From contig OX336355.1 of NCBI GenBank assembly GCA_946902875.1, forward strand, positions 18,571,347 to 18,635,346: a stretch of 64,000 bases of DNA, written 5' to 3'. Source of the DNA: Nematopogon swammerdamellus. Lineage: Eukaryota; Arthropoda; Insecta; Lepidoptera; Adelidae. Below the pieces are notes generated by a model. It did not search any database, was not told the origin of the DNA, and saw only the letters and a list, made by a program, of their open reading frames with translations. How positions within the stretch are numbered: position 1 is the first letter of the stretch; each line of letters starts with the position of its first letter. This document shows positions 8,713 to 19,689 of this stretch, piece by piece. A program made the position numbers and the translations under genes.

Positions 8713-9316
8713 AGTATAGGGTTTCGTAACTTCAGGGTTCGAAAGGGGTCCGTATTTGAACACGAAAAGCTCTGAAACGTTTTCCCAGATTCGGTCATTT
8801 TATAGTACTTTCTGGTGAAAATAGTTAATCGAGATTTGGTGGACGGTTAACGTCCGTCTTTATTAAATAGGGCTGGACTTAAATACTGTGTTCAATCTTC
8901 AATAAATTCAACACAGGCTGTGTCCAGTCCTTTTTTCTCTTCTATTCATAGCTATGGTTATCTAGTTTTGGTTTTGTACTTAAATGAAGTGAAAAATAAA
9001 AATTTCTTATTCTAATTCTTATTCTTAAATAAAAATAGTAGAATTGAACTGCATGTAGATAAATTCCAAATACTTAAATTTGAATGGCATCAAAAGAAAA
9101 AGGGGAATAGACTAGGTCACTGCACTCCCTAGATCTAGACAGCACTGTTGCCAAATCTACCCACACTCACCCTTCGAGTTTTTATTACAATTTCAAATTT
9201 TTGTATGAAAAAAAAAATACGAAATTTCGATTTGAGTGATTAGGATTTTTTTCTTCTAATAATGAGTACTTTCTATTCCTAAAGTTTCTCAAGTCTATCC
9301 TGAAACATCCTGTATA
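8706..9316. mobile_element. MITE-M copy interrupted by a LINE tail
   Basis: Matches the complete copy at 30024-30497: left end TATACAGAGTATAGGGTTTC (diverged), interior CTTCAGGGTTCGAAAGGGG, right end CTATCCTGAAACATCCTG. The match is broken at 8871-9027 by the (TTCTTA)n LINE 3' end. Non-coding, flanked by TA, so probably moved by a Tc1/mariner-like transposase (inference). Confidence 0.78.
8871..9027 (+). pseudogene. LINE 3' end with (TTCTTA)n tail
   Basis: Nearly the same 3' end as 3254-3421: GGCTGGACTTAAATAC, CAGGCTGTGTCCAGTCC, GTTATCTAGT, AAAAATAAAAATTTC and the hexamer tail. Inserted in MITE-M, so younger than that MITE. Confidence 0.85.
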
Positions 9317-9751
9317 ATAAATAAGTAACTTATCCATAGAACTTATGCAAGGAACTATTGTCTCGCAGGCCCCAGCAATGTTGGTCCAACATTAGTAGAC
9401 TGCACCGCCATATTAGGACTACTAAGGTCACAAATGAGAACTACAGCGTTTAAAAATACCTGAAGAATTTCACAATGCCTCTGCGCTGCTCGCACGCATT
9501 GGTTTTACGTGCGAGAGAAAGAGACAGACGGTGATTAATAGAAATACATAGCTGCAGCTTCTTCGTATCTTCAGTCGAGGTCAAACATGCGCTCATAGTG
9601 ATGTGCGGGATATAAGTTTGATGTCGATATTCAGTTTTTTTACCCAATTTTTTGGCAACTACGAGTATGACCTGCAAATGTTTTAAGATCCGATGCACAC
9701 TACGAATTATTCGTAGGATGTAAGTACATCTAAAAAAATGTGTATTATACA
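9317..9751. other. No recognised feature
   Basis: Non-coding, no repeat partner noticed in the window. Confidence 0.45.
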
Positions 9752-10060
9752 CCACACGCCATATCCCGACAATCGGGGTAAATAGAGTAATCGGTGTTGT
9801 GCTACAAGTATTCTGGTAAACAACAACACCGACCACCACGTTTAGCAAAGCATTCGGCCAAGATAACTCAGATCAAGCAGCAAGGCATAAAGGTTCACCT
9901 GCTGCATGACGCGGTGGAAACACCATGCCAAGGTGAGAGGTGGCTAGCCTGTCGCCCTTATGCGCGGCATCTTGTCCTTATCCCTTAGTCGCCTTTTACG
10001 ACATGCACGGGGAGATATGCAGTGAGGCTATTCTTATTAAGTACCGGCACCACACAGTAC
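9752..10060 (-). mobile_element. Family D, near complete
   Basis: Reading the minus strand: full H1 (GTACTGTGTGGTGCCGGTAC, the GCCTCAC pairing end, GTCGTAAAAGGCGACTAAGG), the CACCTTGGCATGG part, a GTTGTTG hairpin, and CCCGATTGTCGGGATATGG. The (TATG)n end is worn away. Confidence 0.85.
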
Positions 10061-10065
10061 AAAAA

Positions 10066-10655
10066 AATGGCCGCCATTTTAAACTTTTTAGTTACTGGAC
10101 CGATTGCTTTCAAAATCGATATCTGGGTGTATGTGTGGACCCTGAATACGAATCTGCTGTCAACATTTATAAAAAGTGGCCGCCATTTTTAACTTTTTAG
10201 TTACTGGACCGATTGCTTTCAAAATCTATATTTGGGTGTTTCTGTGGGCTCTGAATACGAATCTGTTGTCAAAATTAAAAAAAAGGCCGCCATTTTGAAC
10301 CTTTTAGTTTTGACTACAAATTAATATTCAGAGCCCACACAGACACCCAGATATAGATTTTGAAAGCAATCGGTCCAGTACCTAAAAAGTTCAAAATGGC
10401 GGCTTCTTCTTTTAAATTTTGACTACAGATTCGTATTCAAAACCCACACGGACACCCAGATATCGATTTTGAAAGCAATCAGTCCAGTAACTAAAAAGTT
10501 CAAAATGGCGGCCACTTGTTTTAAATTTTGACTACAGATTCGTATTCAGAGCCCACACAGACACCCAGATATCGATTTTGAAAGCAATCGGTCCAGTAAC
10601 AAAAACGTTCAAAATGGCGGCCACTTTTTGAAAAGTTCACTGCAGATTCGTATTT
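10066..10655. repeat. Palindromic array of a ~110-130 bp unit (2 forward, 3 inverted)
   Basis: Two units run with GGCCGCCATTTT, GGACCGATTGCTTTCAAAAT and GAATACGAATCTG. After ~10300 three units run in the reverse complement (AGATTCGTATTCA, ATTTTGAAAGCAATCGGTCC, CAAAATGGCGGCC). Units are 85-95% alike by eye. The opposed halves could pair as a long hairpin. Confidence 0.85.
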
Positions 10656-11605
10656 CGTCTAGAAATAAGATTCAGGCGAGAAAACATCAACATTCGAGAA
10701 AATATGAAAAAATAAGTTGTTTTGTTTTTCTCTCCGTAAATATCGACTTAAGGGGGGGGTTACTAGGCAAAACATCACATCATATTATCCTAACTATAGC
10801 CATATTTCAATAGATATAACCATAATTTATATGCTTATAGTTAGTTAAAGATCCAAGGTATAATGTGTGATAGATTATTGTAATATAATCTTGCAAATTC
10901 TCTGAAAAATAAGTGGGTGAAAAGTGGTAAAAACTTTCGAAAATGCATTTGCTATTCTCGTTACAAATACGTCCATACAAAAAACGCTCGCGCACGGCAA
11001 CGGCCCAAAATTTAGAATGTTCAAAGACAGTTCAGTGAAAAACCATTTATTCTGTAAGCCTTTGAATTAATTTAGATGATTCTTAGTCTTATTGACTCTA
11101 AGCTCAATGAAGCATTTTTCGTATTAGGTGCATTTGGAAAAAATGGCGAGGGAAATAGCAAAGGCATTTTTGAACGATTTTACCACTTTTCAATCGCATA
11201 TTTTTAAGGGCGTTTATAAGATTAAATTAAAAATAATGTATTCACATTATACTTTGAATCTTTACTTAACTATAGGCATATAAATTATAGTTAAATCACT
11301 TGAAATATGGGTATGGTTAGGGAAATACGAAGTGCTTTTGCCTAGTACCCCCCCCCCCCCCCCCCCCCGTGAAAAACGTGTAAGAATAAAAGTGTCTTAT
11401 ATTTCGTTTAGAAATAAGAATCCGCCAAAAAAACATCGGCAATTGAGAACATTTTGGAAAAAATAATTTAATATTTTTGTTTTCTCCGGAAATATCGATT
11501 CTATTGAAAAATGTGTAAGAATAAAAGTGTCTTATATTTCGTCTAGTAATAAGATTCAGGCGAAAAAATATCAACATTCTAGAAATTAAATCAGGAAAGG
11601 GGGCG
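10640..11605 (+). repeat. Direct repeats (~100 bp, three copies) around a long inverted repeat
   Basis: Copies at ~10645-10745, ~11378-11492 and ~11505-11605 share TATTTCGTCTAGAAATAAGA, TCAGGCGAAAA, CATCAACATTC and TCTCCGGAAATATCGA. All three have the same orientation. The first is separated from the other two by the inverted repeat at 10752-11368. Confidence 0.75.
10752..11368. repeat. ~617-bp long inverted repeat with G8/C21 termini
   Basis: Left end GGGGGGGGTTACTAGGCAAA; right end TTTTGCCTAGTACCCC with a 21-base C run. Further in, GCCATATTTCAA pairs with TTGAAATATGGG, TATAATTTATATGCTTATAG with a near-complement at ~11270-11290, and GAAAAGTGGTAAAA with TTTTACCACTTTTC. The arms (~260-300 bp) are clearly homologous though diverged and meet near 11050. 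No ORF of note; probably a fold-back transposon. Confidence 0.75.
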
Positions 11606-11727
11606 GAGCTTTTCGCGGCGAAAATTTCATCCAATATTGGTATCATACATGAAAGAAACGGAAAAACCCTGTGTTTTTCGTTTTATTCAAAATGTATTTT
11701 TCGCTATTTTTCTGCCTTTACAACACT

Positions 11728-11956
11728 AGTCTGTGCCCAATACTTCAACGGAAGATCAGACGCAGCCAATAACACCATTCCTCGCGAAACCACGCTCAGA
11801 GAGGCGCCATGCCGGCTATGAGGCGGACAAAAAGGTTGTCGTCTAATTTATTGACACGCCTTTTGAAGATTCCCAGGTTATAGGGGAACACACTCACCGG
11901 AAGACGGTTCCATATTTTCGCCGTTCGACACAGGAAAGATTTCGAAAAACGATGTG
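11728..11956 (-). pseudogene. LINE-beta C-terminal domain and 3' region
   Basis: Minus strand encodes HRFSKSFLCRTAKIWNRLP, VFPYNLGIFKRRVNKL and FVRLIAGMAP, then untranslated sequence with GCGAGGAATGGTGTTATTGG. This is the terminal domain of a CR1/jockey-like LINE ORF. 5' truncated at ~11956, where it abuts a SINE-A polyA (T tract). Confidence 0.82.
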
Positions 11957-12429
11957 TTTTTTTTTTATGGAACCTGACACGGTTGGCTACATCACTTACA
12001 ACATCCGTGATGTCAGCCCATAACACAGGGTGAACTAGGTGCCATGTCAGTGCTTCCCTTCATTTCATGTCGGCTACACTAAACTGGACGGAAAACACGA
12101 ACTATTTACATAGCCGTTTCGACCGACGTTTCGTTCAGTGCGGTGGTATCAACCCGGCCGGGATAAACCCTACCACCTAGTAAGGTAAGAAGGGAAGGGA
12201 CCTACAGTTTAACGTGGAATCCGAACCACGGTCAGCCTCCAACGGTCGAGCGGTCACCCATCCAATCACTGACCGCGCTCAGCGTTGCTTAATAACAGTT
12301 GACTAACCAACCGCGCCACTGAGCTACCGAGGCTGACGAATTTTCTTATCCCTTAGTCGACTTTTACGACATGCGACGGGGAGAGATGCAGTGGGGCTAT
12401 TCTTTTTAAGTACCGACCCCACACGGTAC
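11957..12429 (-). mobile_element. Full composite SINE-A (H1-H2-body-T1)
   Basis: Minus strand from ~12429: H1, GATAAGAAAATTC linker, H2 with A-box GTAGCTCAGTGGCG, 5S-like segment, GGTTCGGATTCC, then body, T1 and polyA at 11957. Almost the same as 40903-41391, including the variant GTTGGTTAGTCAACTG and CAGTGATTGG in place of CAGTACTTGG, so these two form a subfamily. Confidence 0.93.
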
Positions 12430-12574
12430 ACGACGCGACGGTACGAATGTGTTCTTAGAAAACAGCATAAAACATCGACAATCGACTATCGACTATCGAC
12501 CGTCGCCGTCTCGCGCCGCGTGATTTACGCTGCGAAGCGTGCGAACCTCCCGCGGGGCGAGACGCGGCAGGGGT

Positions 12575-12625
12575 GAGGGGGGGGGGGGCGGGGGGGGGGG
12601 GGGGGGGGGGAGGAGGAGGAGGAGG
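12575..12625 (+). repeat. G-rich tract (G-quadruplex-prone)
   Basis: Runs of 12 or more G broken by single C or A, ending in (GGA)n. The flanking 12430-12575 is CpG-rich with short ATCGAC repeats and no recognised element. Proline/arginine frames on the other strand are by-products of the tract. Confidence 0.85.
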
Positions 12626-12796
12626 TCGTGACGTCACGTGACGAGCTGCGCCGGCGCAGGAATGCCGCCACCGATGGAAATAAGACAACTGTCTGACATA
12701 CTGGGCAGTGTCTCAGACGTCTGATATGGCGAGCCATATATTTAGGAAAATATTTTTAGTTTTGTAAAACAATACAATACATAATTTATTGCATTG

Positions 12797-12846
12797 CTTG
12801 TACTGGAGAAGAGTATGCCCAGTAGTGGACATAAAAACCGCTGAAC
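12797..12846 (+). pseudogene. RTE-type LINE 3' end fragment
   Basis: TGTACTGGAGAAGAGTATGC followed by CAGTAGTGGAC resembles the EAYVQQWT codons of the RTE ends at 40144-40253 and 51520-51640, much worn. Confidence 0.5.
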
Positions 12847-12959
12847 GATTGACTGTATTTGTTTCAGATTTCATTTAAAGATAATAAAGTCTTAAGGCGC
12901 TGGGCTGGGGTCAGCCAAATACACGCATTTGCAAATATGATTATTTAGTACTAATTGCA

Positions 12960-13158
12960 ACATACTACATCGGTGATGGCAGCCCATACATAACTAAAAT
13001 AAATAATAAAAAATAAAAAAAATAACACCGTTGACTGTAAGAAATCTCTGTAAGGGATAAGTCCGCCTTTGCGCCTTATGTAAATTTTCCAATGTATTTT
13101 TAGTGTTTAATGTTTACTGGAGCAATAAAGAATTTTCTATCTATATATCTATCTATCT
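12960..13158. repeat. T1 remnant, LINE 3' end and (CTAT)n
   Basis: ACATCGGTGATGGCAGCCCAT near 12968 is a worn reversed T1 piece. 13047-13145 (AAGGGATAAGTCCGCCTTTG to GCAATAAAGAATTTT) is a LINE 3' UTR with a poly(A) signal, followed by TATCTATCTATC. A partner of the LINE end lies at 25050-25135. Confidence 0.55.
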
Positions 13159-13513
13159 AACACCTTTGTGAACTAGGTGCCATGTTAGTACATCCCTTCC
13201 GCCGTGATGGCTATGCTAAACTGGGCGGAAAACACGAACTATTTACATAGACGTTCAACCAACTACATTCTACTTTCGTTAATTTTCGTTAAATTCGTTG
13301 CGTTCAACTGACCTTTCATTCATGGCGTTTCGTTAATGAACCCGGGAAGGGAAGGCACACCTACCTACCTAGAGGACCTACACAAAGTGGAATCCGAACC
13401 ACGGTCAGCATCCAACGGTCGCGCGGTCACCCATCCAGTTACTGACCGCGCCCAGGTGTGCTTATGATCACGTTCGACAGTCAACCGACCGCACCACTGA
13501 GCTACCGAGGCTA
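13159..13513 (-). mobile_element. SINE-A, second H2 subtype
   Basis: Minus strand: H2 from ~13513 with TAGCTCAGTGGTGCGGTCGG, the spacer GATCATAAGCACACCTGG instead of TTAAGCAACGC, GGATGGGTGACC, GGTTCGGATTCC, then a rearranged body with TTCGTTAA repeats and partial T1. The terminal ~40 bp and polyA are missing. Confidence 0.82.
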
Positions 13514-13672
13514 GATATTTTTGCAAATAAGTTCGGGTCCTTCAAGAGATGCGTGAATGGGCACCTATCAGACCGGCATGGCATTCGCAGCGCTCGTATG
13601 CGACCGAATGTCCATGGGCGTCGCTAGACACCTTATGGGCCACATGTCGCGCTTACTATAAAACAAAGTGTA
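13514..13672 (+). pseudogene. LINE-delta C-terminal fragment
   Basis: Encodes SFKRCVNGHLSDRHGIR-like sequence and ends TCCATGGGCGTCGCTAGACA...CGCGCTTACTATAAA. Shorter than the copies at 49805 and 58667. 13673-13926 beyond it is unassigned. Confidence 0.75.
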
Positions 13673-13926
13673 TTTGGCTGGTTCTGGCACATTGGAAGAG
13701 TGTGAAAATGCATTGAATGGTCGGAGAACGGTTCGTGGTTTTTGTTCGGTCAAATTTCTTGTCTGAAAACTCCAAAAGTGCCCCCCAAACGAACCCAAAA
13801 ATGATATAAAATACTAGGTAGTGAGATTATGGCAAAATTTATGCTATACCTAATTCCTTTTCACTACACAAAGTATCTACTAGGTACCATAGCTACGATA
13901 GTTACTCGTATGTTAAGAAATTTATC

Positions 13927-14386
13927 ATGTTTGACATTGCGGATATCAAAGTATTTCGAATTTTTCGATATTATATTTTGTGTCTGTTTTGTTTGATACC
14001 GTACCGTGTGGGGCCGGTACTTTAAAAGAATAGCCCCACTGCATCTCTCCCCGTGTATGTCGTAAAAGGCGACTAAGGGATATGACTCCCTTCTTATATT
14101 ACTAGGTGGTAGGGTCTAACCCGCCCGGGTTGATACCACCGCACTGAATGAAAGGTCTGTCGAAACGGCTATGTAAATAGTTTTGTGTTTTCCGTCCAGT
14201 TCAGTGTAGCCGGCACAACCGAAGGGAAGCACTGACGTGGCACTAAGTTCACCCGGTGTTATGGGCTGACATCACGGATGTTGTAGGTGATGTAGCCAAC
14301 CGCGTCAGTTACCATAAAAAAATGTTTGACATTGCGGATATCAAAGTATTTCGAACTTTTCGATATTACATTCTGTGTCTATTTTG
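13927..14386. repeat. 65-bp direct duplication flanking a SINE-C
   Basis: 13927-13991 and 14322-14386 both begin ATGTTTGACATTGCGG and end CTGTTTTG or CTATTTTG. They differ at 4 of 65 positions. The SINE fills the space, with its polyA directly at the second copy. Confidence 0.9.
14002..14321 (+). mobile_element. SINE-C (H1-body-T1)
   Basis: Complete H1, body and T1 with a short A tail. H1 is preceded by a partial repeat of its own start (TACCG at 13997). Nearly the same as the copies at 4285, 20175 and 27080. Confidence 0.92.
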
Positions 14387-14788
14387 ATCAAGATCTCCGT
14401 TTGGCGGGTTCAACCGTGTCGAAAGCTTTACTCAAGTTTGAAATTTTCTCTAAAGAGCTAGAATTTGCCGCACGCGGCCCCAGCATTAAATCATTATTCC
14501 TAGTTAATCTCAGCAGGAGAAGATGTTTACGAAATATCACAGGACGAGGTTCCTGACTTATAGCAAAATGAATTGCCAAACTTGTGATCAAAACAAACAA
14601 AAAATGACGCGGAGCATGCTAACGCACGTTGCCGGCGGAGATGTGGGCATGTGGCGAGCCCCCCGCGAGCGTGAGAACGCGTGCGCACGTGGAGGTGAAG
14701 ACATCTGGACCTCCTGGCTCGGTCTGGACGCCAGGAGTCAGGAGGTGGAGTTAGGATGACATGAAAAGACATGTGGAGTATGCTAAGA
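14387..14788. other. Unassigned, locally GC-rich
   Basis: The part at 14610-14760 is GC-rich (GGCGGAGATGTGGGCATGTG, GAGGTGGAGTTAGG) but I see no conserved protein motif in any frame. Confidence 0.4.
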
Positions 14789-15171
14789 TTTTTTTTTTAT
14801 GGAAACTGCCACTGTTGGCTACATCACCTGCAACATCCGTGATGTCAGCCCATAACACCGGGTGAACTCGGTGCCATGTCAGTGCTTCACTTCGGTCGTG
14901 CCGGCCACACTGAACTGGACGGAAAACACAAAACTATTTACATAGCCGTTTCGACAGACGTTTCATTCAGTGCGGTGGTACCAACCCGGGCGGATTGAAC
15001 CCTATCACCTAGTGAGGTAAGGACCTACAGTTTTACGTGGAATCCGAACCGCGGTCAGCCTCCAAATCCAACGGTCGAGCGGTCACCCATCCAAGTACTG
15101 ACTGGCCCAGCGTTGCTTGACCATCAATAGCAACAGTCGACTGTCTGCACCACTGAGCTATCGCGGCTGAC
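14789..15171 (-). mobile_element. SINE-A (H2-body-T1), full length
   Basis: T tract, reversed T1, body, B box, 5S-like segment (GGATGGGTGACC reversed), A box and the closing GTCAGCC. No H1. An ATTTGGAGG duplication is present in H2. Confidence 0.9.
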
Positions 15172-15179
15172 ATTTTTTG

Positions 15180-15724
15180 TATTAGCTGACAGATTTTAGT
15201 ACTTTTCCTTTTATCCCGATAGAAGGCATTGTATTTCCTTCCTTGATATCTCCATTCTATGAAATAAGTTAGTTTACAATAATCCTACGGATAATAATTT
15301 TGGAGGTAACTACCTTTTTACACTTGGCTTCGCTTTCGCTAATGTACAATTTTCGAAGTCGTCAAAAAACTTTAAAGTCAGAAGTTCAGAACTGTATTAA
15401 CTTCTATACATAATTACAAGTTAATAGGTTTCCGAGATGGCACGTTCAAAAGTACAATAAAACGTAGACGTAAGACAATAAAACGACATTTAAACGTTCA
15501 TAATCAAACTAACGTGAAGTCTCCGGTATGGCACCGTCTCGGCTAGTTGGAGCATGGCCCCCTACCTATTACCTAATATGTGCCTCTTGCCCCTTTAATT
15601 CAACCTCCCATACTGTATTTATAATAATTACTAATTGATTTAGGCATATGTATTTTGCAGAGACGATTAAAATCCAGGTACCGACAACCGTAGCTTACAA
15701 CGTTTTGCACTGCTACGCCAAAGC
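15180..15724. other. No recognised feature
   Basis: AT-rich non-coding. Confidence 0.45.
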
Positions 15725-15727
15725 ACG

Positions 15728-15962
15728 ACGATCTCCAACGGTCGCGCGGTCATCCATCCAAGCACTGACCGCGCTTCGACCGCACCACTGAGCTGCATAG
15801 GCTGACAAAAAATAGTTCATGTTTTCCGTCGAGTTCAGTTTAGCCGACATGAAATGAAGGGAAGTAGTGACATGGCACCTAGTTCACCCGGTGGCCCATG
15901 GGCTGACATCACGTATTTTGTAGGTGACGTAGAAAACCGTGTTCGTTTTCATAAAAAAAAAG
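15728..15962. mobile_element. Rearranged SINE-A: inverted H2 fragment next to forward T1
   Basis: 15728-15808 is H2 on the minus strand with the body-side end lost. 15812-15962 is T1 on the plus strand ending ATAAAAAAAAA. The two halves point in opposite directions and the body is missing, so an inversion or template switch joined them. Confidence 0.75.
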
Positions 15963-16663
15963 CCGTATGCAGATTAACTAGATCGCAAATGATTATTAAT
16001 TCACAATTTGTTCGCAGTCTCTTCCATCCGTATTCGCCGCTCCATCGCGGATGACTCCTGTCTCGACTTGTCGTCGCGGGGTCAAGCCAGTACGAGGTCA
16101 AGGTCATTGTCTTGGAGGTTGAATGATCTTTGCTGAGAAGAGTGCGTGATGGATATGCTAATCGATGTCACACTAGACATTGCACGTACAATCGTTGACA
16201 ATACCTTTAACGGAACTAAATTACTTGGCGTCTTTGTTTAATCTGTTAAACTTGACACCTTTGAAGCGAAAACTGATCTCAGATGGACAATTTTTGTATT
16301 GTTTTTCTTGTATGTTGTGGGTGGACATGCTTTGAAGTTATATTTGTCCTTTTAGATAGACATATATAAAGATAGATAGAAATATAAAAGTTAAAATCCC
16401 TTTGAGTTCAGTTTTAAAACAGTAATTTAATTAAAATTACCAATTGTATTAATGTAGGCTTTAAATTTCGTGTGAGTAAATGTATATTAAATTAATGTGG
16501 AAATTTTTTATATATTATGTAATTTCATTTCTCAACATATTTTGTACAGTTTGTTGAAACCAAATTTTTGATAATATTTTTTAAATGTTTGCATACATAT
16601 AAAATCTTTTACAAAACTGATCACTCCCAAAATAACTGATCAATAAACGAATAGAAGTTGCAA
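15963..16663. other. No recognised feature
   Basis: Non-coding; becomes strongly AT-rich after 16230 with scattered GATAGATAG repeats. Confidence 0.45.
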
Positions 16664-17018
16664 TTGTCAGCCTCGGTAGCCAGCGGCGATCAGTCGACTG
16701 TCGGTCGTGATAATAAGCACACCTGAGCGCGGTCAGTACTTGGATGCCTGACCGCTCGACCTTTGGAGGCTGACCGTGATTCGACTTCCACGTAAAACTA
16801 TAGGTCCCTTCCCTACTTACCTTACTAGGTAGGGTTTAAACCGCCCGGATCGGTACTACCGCACAGAATGAAAGGTCGGTTGAAACGGCTATGTAAATAG
16901 TTCGAGTTTTCTGTCCAGTGAAGCACTGACAAGGCACCTAGTTCACCAAGGTGTTATGGGCTGACATCACGGATGTAGTAGGTGATATAACCGACCGTGT
17001 CAGTTTCCTTAAAAAAAA
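16664..17018 (+). mobile_element. SINE-A, second H2 subtype
   Basis: H2 begins GTCAGCCTCGGTAGCCAGCG (damaged A box) with the spacer GTGATAATAAGCACACCTG, then CAGTACTTGGATG, a damaged B box (GATTCGACTTCC), body, a T1 with a ~40-bp deletion, and CCTTAAAAAAAA. 17019-17313 after it is unassigned. Confidence 0.85.
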
Positions 17019-17313
17019 TCAACCTTTAAGAGTAATGCAATTTTAATAACATTTTCAATATTCAGTACTTGTCAGTTCTCAGGCACGTTTCCCTCAAATC
17101 TGCATCTAGATGTCGATGAGATTGCGCGACAACTGTCATCGGTTGCACAAAACTGCACAATCAGCGCAACACCGGATCATCTGCCGACACAATCCGATCC
17201 GGCATACACCCGGTCACGAACTGGTGGCATTAGCGAAAATTAACGAAATATCATGCTGTAGCCGGCCGATAGAGTCACGCAGATAATAGATACCGCTGAC
17301 AACTTCGACTAGA

Positions 17314-17520
17314 CCAGCGGTTCTCAATTACATTTTAATCGGTACCCCCTAGTAAATTTTCTGAGACCCGATTACCCCCTGGGAAAAATGTTTAAATAAA
17401 ACAATTTTAGTATGGATGTTATTTTTCCCTTAGTAAATTTTCTGAGACCCAAGTACCCCCTGGGAAAATGTTTAAATACTAAAATTTTCGTACCTATGGA
17501 TATTATTTTTACATAATGTA
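17314..17520 (+). mobile_element. hAT-like terminal fragment with internal duplication
   Basis: CAGCGGTTCTCAATTACATT resembles hAT terminal repeats of the CAGCGGTTCTCAAA type (compare GTTTGAGAACCGCTG at 40698-40712). Behind it TTAGTAAATTTTCTGAGACCC with TACCCCCTGGGAAAA occurs twice, ~100 bp apart. No matching right end seen nearby. Confidence 0.5.
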
Positions 17521-18671
17521 ATAATGTTGTTTATCCATCGTATCAATAATTTCTTTTTATATCTACTTAGTTAATCACAATAATACCTATTACGAAATAG
17601 GTTCCATTCATCAGTGGAGTTAATTTTGTCTTTACTTAAAATCATACTATAGGTAAAGGTGGCCATTAGGAGTCGGGTCCGCAGGGTTGTACAGGTGGGG
17701 TTAGGTTAGGTTAAGTCCTAATTAACAAATTAGTCCCACGAAAGTGCGATCATCACGTTCTAAAAATTTTGCAATTGGTAACACTTTCGTGGAATAAATT
17801 TGTTATTAATTATTTTGCAATGAGACCGTGCCTCTATAGATTTTTTTCGTCGAGGTCTAAAATTGTCACTATATCAGCGATGGCTGAGTTTCTCGAAGAT
17901 TTCCTATGATCTACGCAATAGCTGGTTCGTTCTAATAGGTGAGAAGATCTATGGTCCGCTACTTCAAGCTGTCAACGAGGCGGTGCGCACACGCATGAAT
18001 TATAGGCGTTTTATAGAGAAATAATCTCAGAATGTTCGGGCGCGGCACGCACTACGAATGTTTCGGCATAAGCACATTTTATGGACAGTAAATGTGGAAT
18101 TTGGCCTTTGTAATAAAGTAAAATTTCTTCATTGTTATGTTGTGTGCTTATGTGCTTATGTATGCGAGAAGTGAGATTTGGGTAGCTTTTATTTGACACA
18201 TTTATAATATTAACCTATAAATTTTCATATATAAACATAGAATATCTAGGTATGTAAGTAAACTTTTGTTTGTATGTTTCTAGTCTTAATACAACATACC
18301 ATGAAATAAGTGTTACAGAATGGAAAACAATTTACTAAGGAATGTTCAATGAAATATTGGTCTTTTACTGTTTTTTATATTAGAAAAAATGTGTGAAATA
18401 TAATTCCACATTATTTATTTAGAAATCCTTTACTATACTATATATATACTTATATTTTTTCATAATATTACATAATAACAAAAACAAATTACACACTATG
18501 CCGCAATTAACGTAAAATAAACCCACCACCCAAAATAAACAACAGTTTACAATTTAACAAATAAACAAACAAATAATTCTCATACAAAACTTAACAATAC
18601 TCTCTGCTAACTCCAACCTTAAATACCTACTCCAACTTACAGCTATAAAAATTGTTACTTAACGTAGACTA
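17521..18671. other. No recognised feature
   Basis: AT-rich non-coding sequence without repeat partners in the window. Confidence 0.45.
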
Positions 18672-18960
18672 AAATAAAAACTTTATTGAATTAAACATAC
18701 AGAAATTACATAAACTAGTTATAGTTATCAAATTCTATCTATCTATCCTATCAAATTAAATAGACAAATATAATTAATTAAAAAAAAAAAAAACTATAAC
18801 TAAAAACTAACTTATAAATTATATATTTCCTCAAGGGGCGTCGTCCCCGGGATGGTTCCAAGGATGGCGGCCGCGTTGCCCCTCTGTATCCCCAGACTAA
18901 CTCGTTGCCGGAGATACGAGAGGCAACACGGGTTTCCAGTTGCGGTCACCATCCACAGCT
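18672..18960 (-). pseudogene. LINE 3' UTR (minus strand)
   Basis: Reversed poly(A) signal AACTTTATTGAATTAAACAT, TATAACTA/AAACTA repeats, then GGGGCGTCGTCCCCGGGATG and CAACACGGGTTTCCAGTT. The AT-rich end matches 22838-22930 on the opposite strand. No coding part is recognisable. Confidence 0.5.
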
Positions 18961-19689
18961 ATAATATATTTATTATTTAATTTTTTTAATAAAAGGCTAT
19001 TTAACCGTAATAATTTCACGACATTTCTTCATTTGTACTTAATAAATAATATTACATCATTTAACCTAAAGTAATTAAACTAAAAAACGCAATTGAATTA
19101 GTAAAGCTTCTATCTCAGCCAAAAGACACAGCCATAACTTTTGGCGCAGCGCTCACGTGGGCGTATTCAATTAGTTTCGTTCTCAACATCAATAAATAAT
19201 AAACAAATAAACTCGGATAGAGTCGACCGACTCTTGCGCAACCTTAATAACAAACTGGGGAGATTCACCGAGTGCGTTTACGTTATTACGTTACTATTGC
19301 GACATAGGTTTAGAGTACGACTCCATCACTTTGGCAAGTCCATGGTTTTATGCGTTAACATTTTTCTCTTCACTTGCTTTAATTTTTAAAAGTATATCGT
19401 AAAAGTAAAAATATTTCAAGAATTGTATCACTCGTTTCCAACTAACATTATGGTGTTAAGACAGGCGTCATAAGAGCTGTTTAATAGAGGCCCATTCTTA
19501 TACAGGTATATTATCCTTTATTAATATAAATTTCACAGTAATAAATTAAAATTATTAAATAAACTTAAACTACCTATCAAAAAAAATAAAAAACTATAAC
19601 TAAAAAATACTAAAAACTAACTACAAAATAAAATAAAATACAGGTTAAGGTTATTTCTTTAGTTTTTTTTTTTACTAATCCGAATTATT
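18961..19689. other. No recognised feature
   Basis: AT-rich non-coding. A short frame from 19141 shows no known motif. Confidence 0.4.

Noticed and set aside
12455..12737. Proline/arginine-rich proteins opposite the G tract
   Set aside because: Their composition comes from the homopolymer; no conserved motif.
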